From Eubacteriales bacterium (GTDB lineage: Bacteria > Bacillota > Clostridia > Lachnospirales > Lachnospiraceae): 64,000 nt of DNA. The stretch is from positions 62,001 to 126,000 of the forward strand of contig JAUNHC010000011.1 of the NCBI GenBank assembly GCA_030524175.1, written 5' to 3'. The notes under the pieces are model-generated. The model had not been told where the DNA came from, did no database searches, and was given only the letters and a program-made list of their open reading frames with translations. Each line of letters begins with the position of its first letter. The first letter of the stretch is position 1. A program made the position numbers and the translations under genes. Below, piece by piece: positions 7,990-14,279 of this stretch.

Positions 7990-9294
7990 ATGACAGAAAA
8001 AGAATTGACTATAAAGACCGGCGAGGAGCTGGATGAGAGATTAAAAGAAGCGAAGAAAACAGGAAACCTTGTGGTGAAGGATGCCACAGAGGATGAAGCG
8101 GTCATCAGAGAAACATTTGCCAAAGGTGAAGGTGTTTTCCGTCTGTTCCCGGCATTTGTTCCGAGAAGATTCGGAAAGGCAGGACACAGGCTGAAACTTC
8201 ATCCGGACGATTACTTTGCATTCGGGATGGCAAGAGGTTCCATCACTGAGAGATGGTTTGCATCAACAATCGCAGCACAGAACGGGGAAACAGCCAAGGC
8301 TGATGAAGGTATGGCCTATGTATGTGTTGATTATGATTCTGATGAAAAATTCTCATTGAGAACAGCTGTTAAGGTTCTTGGGGAAGAATTGGTGGGCAAG
8401 GAGCTGATGGACAAATATAACGGCTGGCCCATGTACTCCAAATTTTTTGACAACGAAAATCCTCTTTTCCATCATCTGCATCTGACTTTTGAGGACGCTG
8501 CAAGGGTTGGAAAATTAGGAAAACCGGAATGCTATTATTTCCCGAAACAGCTGAACAATTATTTCGGGGAGGCAAATTATACATATTTCGGGTTTGATCC
8601 GGATGTAGACCCGGAAGAGGTTAAAGACAGAATCCGTCATTTTGCTGATGATGACACCAGGATCACAGATTTGTCCAGGGCATACAGAATACAGCTGGGT
8701 ACGGGCTGGTACACCCCGGCCGGCGTTATCCATGCACCTGCATCCGTTCTTACCTATGAGCCTCAGTGGAATTCGGATGTAAACTCTGTTTATGAAAATA
8801 TTGTATCAGGGGAAGTATATCCGCCCGAAATGCTGGACGAGGAATGTCCTGAGGACAATAAAGATGTTGAGGATGTATTCAAACTTCTTGACTGGGAGAA
8901 AAATGTAGATCCTCATTACAGAAAACATTATTTCCGTGCCCCCATTATAGAGACAGAGAACGAGCAGTACACTCAGAAATGGATCACCTATGCAAATCCA
9001 TATATAGCAGCAAAAGAACTGACAGTAAATCCGGGACAGAGCGTTACCATCAAGGACGGAGCTGCATATGGCTGTATCTTTATCCAGGGCCACGGTAAAT
9101 TCGGCAAGTATGATGCTGAAGCACCTACATTGCTTCATTTCGGACAGCAGAGTTCAGATGAATTCTTTGTTTCCGAGAAAGCAGCCACAGAGGGTGTCAC
9201 TATCACTAATACAAGTAAGGTAGAGCCTCTTGTTGTACTGAAACATTTCGGACCTAACTGCCCCGGCGTTCCATCTGAAGTACCGGAAAATTAA
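7990..9294 (+). CDS. Double-cupin protein, class I mannose-6-P isomerase-like (paralog 2)
   Basis: A 434-residue paralog of the protein at 1461-2681. It has a 32-residue N-terminal extension rich in Lys and Glu. LHPDDYF occurs again, and the candidate metal set His162, His164, Glu180 and His248 is offset from paralog 1 by exactly 32 at every position. The C-terminal cupin repeat (VTIKDGAAYG, GHGKFGKY, VVLKHFGP) is conserved. The start follows ACAGGAGGCAAGCT. The two copies diverge widely outside the motifs, so this is an old duplication kept in one operon. They may form a heteromer or handle two steps or substrates. A sugar isomerase role is inferred from the fold and from the missing step in the pathway. 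Confidence 0.75.
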   Translation: MTEKELTIKTGEELDERLKEAKKTGNLVVKDATEDEAVIRETFAKGEGVFRLFPAFVPRRFGKAGHRLKLHPDDYFAFGMARGSITERWFASTIAAQNGETAKADEGMAYVCVDYDSDEKFSLRTAVKVLGEELVGKELMDKYNGWPMYSKFFDNENPLFHHLHLTFEDAARVGKLGKPECYYFPKQLNNYFGEANYTYFGFDPDVDPEEVKDRIRHFADDDTRITDLSRAYRIQLGTGWYTPAGVIHAPASVLTYEPQWNSDVNSVYENIVSGEVYPPEMLDEECPEDNKDVEDVFKLLDWEKNVDPHYRKHYFRAPIIETENEQYTQKWITYANPYIAAKELTVNPGQSVTIKDGAAYGCIFIQGHGKFGKYDAEAPTLLHFGQQSSDEFFVSEKAATEGVTITNTSKVEPLVVLKHFGPNCPGVPSEVPEN

Positions 9295-9320
9295 AGCAGA
9301 TACTGATAATACAATGATCT

Positions 9321-9340
9321 GGCCCAGGATATCCTGGGCC
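9321..9340 (+). terminator. Perfect palindromic hairpin ending the transporter/cupin operon
   Basis: GGCCCAGGA and TCCTGGGCC form a perfect 9-bp GC-rich stem with a 2-base centre, 27 bases after the cupin 2 stop. Only a short T-rich stretch follows (GGTGGTTTCT). It is probably an intrinsic terminator of moderate strength. Confidence 0.6.
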
Positions 9341-9427
9341 GGTGGTTTCTGCTGAAAGTACATGTATATTGGCACACAAAGTGTTCAAGTGACTTAAGTT
9401 AAAAATTGTACATTATGTTCTCGAAAA

Positions 9428-9457
9428 TTGTTTTAAGTGTCAATAAAACATGATAAT
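9428..9457 (+). promoter_or_regulatory. Candidate promoter for the kinase/epimerase operon
   Basis: TTGTTT (9428-9433) and GATAAT (9452-9457) are spaced 18 bases apart. They lie downstream of the preceding terminator and 134 bases before the kinase start. The AAAAACGTTTTT operator of the first operon is absent here, so control may differ. Confidence 0.5.
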
Positions 9458-9532
9458 ATACACTTATGGTACCACGAATGCCGGCGGTAAATGAAATTAC
9501 AAATTGGCGGAAAGTGGATGGAAAGAACAGAC

Positions 9533-9561
9533 TGTTATTGTTCACTCTGTGAATAGTAACA
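9533..9561 (+). other. Leader hairpin before the kinase gene
   Basis: TGTTATTGTTCAC and GTGAATAGTAACA form a 13-bp stem with two G-U pairs and a 3-base loop. It ends 16 bases before the ribosome binding site (AGGGGG, 9578-9583). It may stabilise the mRNA or affect translation. Confidence 0.35.
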
Positions 9562-9590
9562 ACAGACTACTATCTCTAGGGGGAATGTGC

Positions 9591-11105
9591 ATGAAATATT
9601 TATTAGGTATTGACAATGGGGGAACTTTTTCAAAGGCAGCGCTTTTCGATGAAAATGGGAAACAGATTTCTGTGGCAAGTGTGCCCACGGTTACAATCAC
9701 TCCTAAGCCGGGGTATACAGAGAGAGATATGAATGAGCTATGGGATGTAAATGCCCAGGCAGTGCGGGAATCCATAGAGAAAAGCGGCATTGATCCGCAG
9801 GATATCGCAGGGGTATCCTTTTCCGGTCACGGAAAGGGTCTGTATATGGTGGGATATGACGGAAAACCTTCTTATAATGGGATCATATCTACAGATACAA
9901 GGGCCTGGAAGCAGGTGGAACGTTGGTATGCCGACGGAACAAACAAGAAGGTTTATGAAAAAACATTCCAGGAAATCCTGGCAGTGCAGCCGGTGAGTCT
10001 TCTTGCATGGTTTAAAGAGAATCAGCCGGAAGTTCTTGAACGGACAAAATATATTTTTGCTGTAAAGGATTATATCCGGTACATGCTTACAGGCGAGGCG
10101 AACAGTGAATATACGGATTGTTCAGGATCTAATCTGGTCAATCTGACAACTAAGCAGCATGATAAGGAACTGATGAAATTATTCGGCCTGGAGGAATGCT
10201 ATGATAAGCTGCCTCCCCTGCGTTATTCAGCAGATATCTGCGGCTATGTGACAAAAGAGGCAAGCGAGAAGACGAATCTTCCTGAAGGGATACCTGTGGC
10301 AGCAGGTATGTTTGACGTGAATGCCTGCGGTATTGCTTCCGGACTGTCCGATGAGGAACAGATGTGTATGGTGGCAGGAACCTGGAGCATCAATGAGTTT
10401 ATAGGGAAAGAACCTGTGACCAACGGGACAGTTGCGCTGAATTCTATGTTCTGTATGCCCGGTTATTATCTGATTGAGGAAAGCAGCCCCACATCAGCCG
10501 GGAATATGGAATGGTTTATCCGTAATCTTATGAGCTATGAGAAAATAGAGGCCAAAGCTGCCGGCGGTTCAGTTTACGATATTACAAATGAATGGGTGGC
10601 ATCTATTGAGCCTCAGGATAACAATATTATCTTCTTGCCGTTTTTGAATGGTTCCAATGAGGATGCACTCGCCAAGGGAACCTTTGTGGGACTTACCGCT
10701 TATCACAATAAGAAGCATATGCTTCGGGCTGTTTATGAAGGCATTGTTTTCTCCCATGTGACACATGTGAAGAAGCTTCTCCGGAACCGTGAAGTGCCTA
10801 AGAGTATCAGGCTTTCCGGAGGTGCGGCCAATTCTGATGTGTGGGTGCAGATATTTGCCGATGCCCTTCAGATTCCCATTGATGTTATTGAGGATAAGGA
10901 ACTGGGCGCACAGGGAGCAGCCATGGCAGCAGGTATTGCCGCAGGCGTATATAAAGATTATCAGGATGCAATTGCAAGGACGGTGACTATCACTAAGACC
11001 ATCGATCCACGTCCGGAATATAAGGAAATCTACGAAGAGAAATATGCTACTTACCGCGCAGTTATAGACGGACTGAGCAGCGCATGGGAACACTTTAAAA
11101 ACTAA
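9591..11105 (+). CDS. FGGY-family carbohydrate kinase, L-xylulokinase-like
   Basis: A 504-residue FGGY sugar kinase. The start at ATG 9591 is favoured because AGGGGG lies 7 bases upstream and the first residues MKYLLGIDNGGTFSKAAL are the conserved N-terminal phosphate loop. The putative catalytic base is Asp242 in GMFDVNACG. Stretches such as KPGYTERDMNELW, SGHGKGLY and QPVSLLAWFKENQPE match the pattern of LyxK/SgbK-type L-xylulose kinases better than that of D-xylulokinases or glycerol kinases. The downstream 3- and 4-epimerases of the ascorbate/L-xylulose type support L-xylulose as substrate, giving L-xylulose 5-phosphate. L-ribulose or another ketose remains possible. Confidence 0.82.
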   Translation: MKYLLGIDNGGTFSKAALFDENGKQISVASVPTVTITPKPGYTERDMNELWDVNAQAVRESIEKSGIDPQDIAGVSFSGHGKGLYMVGYDGKPSYNGIISTDTRAWKQVERWYADGTNKKVYEKTFQEILAVQPVSLLAWFKENQPEVLERTKYIFAVKDYIRYMLTGEANSEYTDCSGSNLVNLTTKQHDKELMKLFGLEECYDKLPPLRYSADICGYVTKEASEKTNLPEGIPVAAGMFDVNACGIASGLSDEEQMCMVAGTWSINEFIGKEPVTNGTVALNSMFCMPGYYLIEESSPTSAGNMEWFIRNLMSYEKIEAKAAGGSVYDITNEWVASIEPQDNNIIFLPFLNGSNEDALAKGTFVGLTAYHNKKHMLRAVYEGIVFSHVTHVKKLLRNREVPKSIRLSGGAANSDVWVQIFADALQIPIDVIEDKELGAQGAAMAAGIAAGVYKDYQDAIARTVTITKTIDPRPEYKEIYEEKYATYRAVIDGLSSAWEHFKN

Positions 11106-11179
11106 GATATCAGGGGGCACGACACTGTTTAACCCTGGCGTCATTATCAATATTGTTATATAAAAAACGGAGGTGCCAA

Positions 11180-12151
11180 ATGATGAAAATGGCGATTTTA
11201 GGAGCTGGGGGCATTGCTGTAAAAATGGCCTCTACCATAACAAAAATGGAAAATGTAGAGGCGTATGCGGTTGCTGCCCGTGATCTGGACAGAGCACAGG
11301 CTTTTGCAGACCAATACGGGTTTACCAGAGCATATGGATCATACGAGGAAATGCTGGCCGATGATGCTGTAGATCTTGTGTATATTGCAACTCCCCATTC
11401 CCATCACTTTAAACACGCAAAAATGAGCCTGGAGGCGGGAAAAAACGTGCTTTGTGAAAAAGCATTTACCGTGAATGCGGCCCAGGCAAGGGAATTGATG
11501 GATCTGGCAAAGGAAAAGAAACTTCTTATTACTGAAGCAATATGGACAAGATATATGCCTTCCAGGAAAATGATAAATGATATTATAGCAAGCGGTGTGA
11601 TAGGTGAAGTGACTTCTCTCACTGCAAATCTGGGCTATGAGCTGAAGGATGTGAAACGTATCTGGGATCCGAAGCTGGCAGGGGGAGCACTTCTGGATGT
11701 GGGTGTTTATCTCATTAATTTTGCCCGTATGGTTTTTGGGGAGGATATGACGGATATCTCTGCTACTGCAGTATTCAGGAATGGTGTGGATATGATCGAC
11801 AGTATCACCATGACCTTCGCAGGAGAAAAAATGGCTTCTACTCAGGCCAGTGTGTACGGAGCACTGGACAGGGACGGCGCTGTTTTCGGCACAGACGGCT
11901 ACATAAAAATCCAAAATGTCAATAATCCGGAAGTGATCAAGGTATATGATAAGGATTACCAGGAAGTTGCCTCTTATCTGCCGCCGGAGCAGATCACCGG
12001 GTATGAGTATGAGGTAGAGGCATGCAGAAAGGCAATAGAAAACGGAGATTTAGAATGTCCGGAAATGCCTCACGAAGAAACTGTTAAGGTGCTGGAAATC
12101 ATGGACAGTATCCGAAAATCCTGGGGCTATGATATTCCGGTCAACGCATAA
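11180..12151 (+). CDS. Gfo/Idh/MocA-family NAD(P)-dependent oxidoreductase
   Basis: A 323-residue sugar or cyclitol dehydrogenase. The Rossmann motif GAGGIA is at 8-13. The catalytic Lys is Lys94 in CEKAFTVN (EKP in most relatives, here EKA). ATG 11180 follows CGGAGGTG. The C-terminal half has the usual beta-sheet substrate domain (GGALLDVGVYL). It sits between the kinase and the 3-epimerase, so it likely oxidises or reduces a sugar or sugar derivative that feeds the same ketose pool. Family members act on inositols, glucose derivatives, 1,5-anhydrofructose and others, and the substrate is unknown here. Confidence 0.85.
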   Translation: MMKMAILGAGGIAVKMASTITKMENVEAYAVAARDLDRAQAFADQYGFTRAYGSYEEMLADDAVDLVYIATPHSHHFKHAKMSLEAGKNVLCEKAFTVNAAQARELMDLAKEKKLLITEAIWTRYMPSRKMINDIIASGVIGEVTSLTANLGYELKDVKRIWDPKLAGGALLDVGVYLINFARMVFGEDMTDISATAVFRNGVDMIDSITMTFAGEKMASTQASVYGALDRDGAVFGTDGYIKIQNVNNPEVIKVYDKDYQEVASYLPPEQITGYEYEVEACRKAIENGDLECPEMPHEETVKVLEIMDSIRKSWGYDIPVNA

Positions 12152-12196
12152 ACCAACGGGAATGATACAGCAGATGTATGGAGGGAATCGTAAAAC

Positions 12197-13036
12197 ATGA
12201 GAGAATATACATTAGGCCTTTACGAAAAGGCTATGCCCCCGGAGCTTACCTGGGAAGAGAAGCTGACGGCAGCACGGAATGCGGGATACGATTTTTTGGA
12301 AATCAGCATTGATGAGACAGATAACAAATTGGCCCGGCTTGACTGGAGTAAAGAGCAGCGGCGGGAATTGGCAGAGCTTATGGATAAGACCGGCGTTCCC
12401 ATCAGAACCATGTGCCTGAGCGGGCACCGCAAATATCCTCTGGGAAGCAGCAACCCGCAAATCTGTGCCAGAGGAATGGAAATTATGGAAAAGGCAATCC
12501 GGCTGGCAGAGGATTTAGGCATCCGTATCATCCAGCTTGCCGGGTATGACGTTTATTATGAGGATTCAACCCCGGAGACAGTGGAGCGGTTTGGGAAAAA
12601 CCTGAAAAAGGCAGCTCTTATGGCAGCTAAAGCCGGGGTGATGATGGGCTTCGAGACTATGGAAACAGAGTTCATGAACACAGTTGAAAAAGCCATGGCA
12701 TATGTCAAAACAGTCAACTCCCCATATCTGGGAGTATATCCTGATATGGGAAATATTACAAACGCAGCGGTCACTTACAATTCTGATGTCCTGAAGGATA
12801 TTGAAAGCGGTGCGGGGCATCTCTGTGCCGTTCATCTGAAAGAAACAGTACCGGGAATATTCAGGGAAGTTCCTTTCGGTACAGGCCACGTGGACTTTCC
12901 TTCCGTGATATCAAAGACATGGGAACTGGGAGTACGCAGGTATGTGACAGAATTCTGGTATACAGGAAACCCGGAATGGAAAAAAGACCTTGATTTTGCA
13001 GCCAACATGATGCGCCCTCTCCTGGATGCACAATAA
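12197..13036 (+). CDS. ulaE: L-ribulose-5-phosphate 3-epimerase, UlaE/SgbU type
   Basis: Converts L-xylulose 5-phosphate to L-ribulose 5-phosphate. It is a 279-residue TIM barrel close to UlaE throughout. GLYEKAMP at the N-terminus, LDWSKEQRRELAELM, CLSGHRKYPLGS and IIQLAGYDVYYED are near-diagnostic. The expected metal ligands are Glu153, Asp183, His213 and Glu252. It follows the oxidoreductase gene after 45 bases with a GGAGGGAATC ribosome binding site. It is placed correctly between the L-xylulokinase-like enzyme and the 4-epimerase. The GTGHVDF loop is also conserved. The assignment is strong by motif content, though the true substrate could be a related ketopentose phosphate. Confidence 0.9.
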   Translation: MREYTLGLYEKAMPPELTWEEKLTAARNAGYDFLEISIDETDNKLARLDWSKEQRRELAELMDKTGVPIRTMCLSGHRKYPLGSSNPQICARGMEIMEKAIRLAEDLGIRIIQLAGYDVYYEDSTPETVERFGKNLKKAALMAAKAGVMMGFETMETEFMNTVEKAMAYVKTVNSPYLGVYPDMGNITNAAVTYNSDVLKDIESGAGHLCAVHLKETVPGIFREVPFGTGHVDFPSVISKTWELGVRRYVTEFWYTGNPEWKKDLDFAANMMRPLLDAQ

Positions 13037-13073
13037 AAAAACATAAACAGACAACAATATTCATAATACAAGC

Positions 13074-13103
13074 TGGAACTTATATACAGACAAGTGGTAT
13101 AAT
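13074..13103 (+). promoter_or_regulatory. Extended -10 promoter upstream of the araD-type gene
   Basis: TATAAT (13098-13103) is preceded by TGG, making an extended -10 element. A weak TGGAAC lies 18 bases upstream. A separate transcript starting near 13110 would begin almost exactly at the first copy of the tandem hairpin repeat. Confidence 0.55.
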
Positions 13104-13110
13104 GAAGGTT

Positions 13111-13172
13111 AACCACGAGCCGTAGAGCGAGAGGTTAACCGCTGCTGATTGACCGTTAGGTCAAGCAGATAC
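13111..13172 (+). repeat. Tandem 62-base hairpin element, copy 1
   Basis: This unit recurs at 13180-13241 with one base difference (loop base G13155 versus T). It contains AACC...GGTT arms and a strong hairpin, CTGC-TGA-TTGACC with loop GTTA and GGTCAA-GCAG. The change between copies falls in the hairpin loop, so pairing is preserved. It lies in the probable leader of the 4-epimerase gene. It could be a structured RNA element or a dispersed repeat. I do not recognise a known riboswitch. Confidence 0.75.
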
Positions 13173-13179
13173 CGAAAGC

Positions 13180-13241
13180 AACCACGAGCCGTAGAGCGAG
13201 AGGTTAACCGCTGCTGATTGACCTTTAGGTCAAGCAGATAC
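13180..13241 (+). repeat. Tandem 62-base hairpin element, copy 2
   Basis: The second copy, offset by 69 bases and nearly identical to copy 1. It ends 54 bases before the 4-epimerase start. The outer GGTTAACC arm present before copy 1 is replaced by AAGCAACC here. Confidence 0.75.
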
Positions 13242-13295
13242 TGTGAATATGGCATTTAGGAGAAAATTTATTTTGTTAGTAAAGGAGAGAGAATC

Positions 13296-13988
13296 ATGCT
13301 TGAGAAATTAAAAGAAGAAGTATATAAGGCTAATATGGATCTGCCGAAATACGGGCTGGTAACTTTTACCTGGGGTAATGTCAGTGGGATTGACCGGGAG
13401 AAAGGGCTTTTTGTTATCAAACCCAGCGGAGTAGATTATGACAAACTGAAACCGGAAGATATGGTAGTGGTAGACTTACATGGAAATAAGGTTGAAGGCG
13501 ATTATAATCCCTCATCCGATACAGCTACTCATGTAGAACTTTACAATGCATTTCCTAATATTGGAGGAATTGTACATACACATTCATCCTGGGCCACAAG
13601 CTGGGCGCAGGCAGGCCGTTCCATTCCATGCTATGGCACCACGCATGCTGATTATATTTACGGCGAGGTTCCTTGTGTACGCAATCTGACAAAGGAAGAG
13701 ATTGACGAGGCATATGAGAAAAATACCGGAGTATTGATTGCCGAGTATTTTAAAGATAAGGATTACGAAGCTGTTCCTGCAGTTCTCTGCAAGAATCATG
13801 GTCCTTTTACCTGGGGTAAGGATGCCCATGAGGCAGTCCATAATGCAGTAGTCCTGGAGGAAGTTGCCAAAATGGCTACCCGCTGTGAGCTGATCAATCC
13901 CCATGTTGTTCCGGCTCCGCAGGAATTACAGGACAAGCATTACTATAGAAAACACGGTGCCAATGCTTATTACGGGCAGGCAAAATAA
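13296..13988 (+). CDS. araD: L-ribulose-5-phosphate 4-epimerase, AraD/UlaF/SgbE type
   Basis: Interconverts L-ribulose 5-phosphate and D-xylulose 5-phosphate by retro-aldol cleavage, delivering carbon to the pentose phosphate pathway. It is a 230-residue class II aldolase-fold enzyme of normal length. The zinc ligands are His94 and His96 (VHTHSSWA) and His168 (KNHGPFTWG). SGNVS-type phosphate contacts appear as WGNVSG near residue 27 and KPSGV near 43. The start follows AAAGGAGAGAATC. The gene has its own apparent promoter and structured leader, and a terminator follows. The L-arabinose enzyme AraD and the ascorbate-type UlaF/SgbE cannot be separated by eye. The UlaE neighbour suggests the L-xylulose route. 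Confidence 0.9.
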   Translation: MLEKLKEEVYKANMDLPKYGLVTFTWGNVSGIDREKGLFVIKPSGVDYDKLKPEDMVVVDLHGNKVEGDYNPSSDTATHVELYNAFPNIGGIVHTHSSWATSWAQAGRSIPCYGTTHADYIYGEVPCVRNLTKEEIDEAYEKNTGVLIAEYFKDKDYEAVPAVLCKNHGPFTWGKDAHEAVHNAVVLEEVAKMATRCELINPHVVPAPQELQDKHYYRKHGANAYYGQAK

Positions 13989-13995
13989 TAATTTT

Positions 13996-14034
13996 AACAG
14001 CCTCTGCGGGATTTTTCTGCGGAGGTTGTTTCTC
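13996..14034 (+). terminator. Intrinsic terminator after the 4-epimerase gene
   Basis: AACAGCCTCTGC (13996-14007) pairs with GCGGAGGTTGTT (14019-14030), 12 bp with two G-U pairs. It is followed by TCTC and lies 8 bases after the stop. Confidence 0.7.
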
Positions 14035-14084
14035 TATATAAAGATAATTTTTACAGAACTTGCTTACATAGATAACTATTAGAA

Positions 14085-14122
14085 CAAAAATAGCTATCCT
14101 CTACTCGCAATAGAGGATAGCT
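14085..14122 (-). terminator. Intrinsic terminator of the ceramidase-like gene
   Basis: AGCTATCCTCTA and TAGAGGATAGCT form a perfect 12-bp stem with a 7-base loop (14092-14122). Read on the minus strand it is followed by ATTTTTGTT, a good T-tract. It is 160 bases past the stop of the minus-strand gene. The bases between (14123-14279) hold nothing else I can recognise. Confidence 0.75.
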
Positions 14123-14279
14123 TGTAACTATAAATTATGCAGTTATCCGAAGTGCAATCATCAGATAAACAGATGTCTTTTGATTACTTCCAGGCAAATT
14201 ATACACTGAGGAGTTAAATTTTTCAAGTCCCTTTACTTTTATCGGATAGAGTATATAAAGCTTTTAAAAATGCCAATGT

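Noticed and set aside
13111-13241. Possible CRISPR array
   Set aside because: Only two copies, a 62-base unit with an internal hairpin and a 7-base gap, and no cas genes. It is a tandem structured element and not repeat-spacer DNA.
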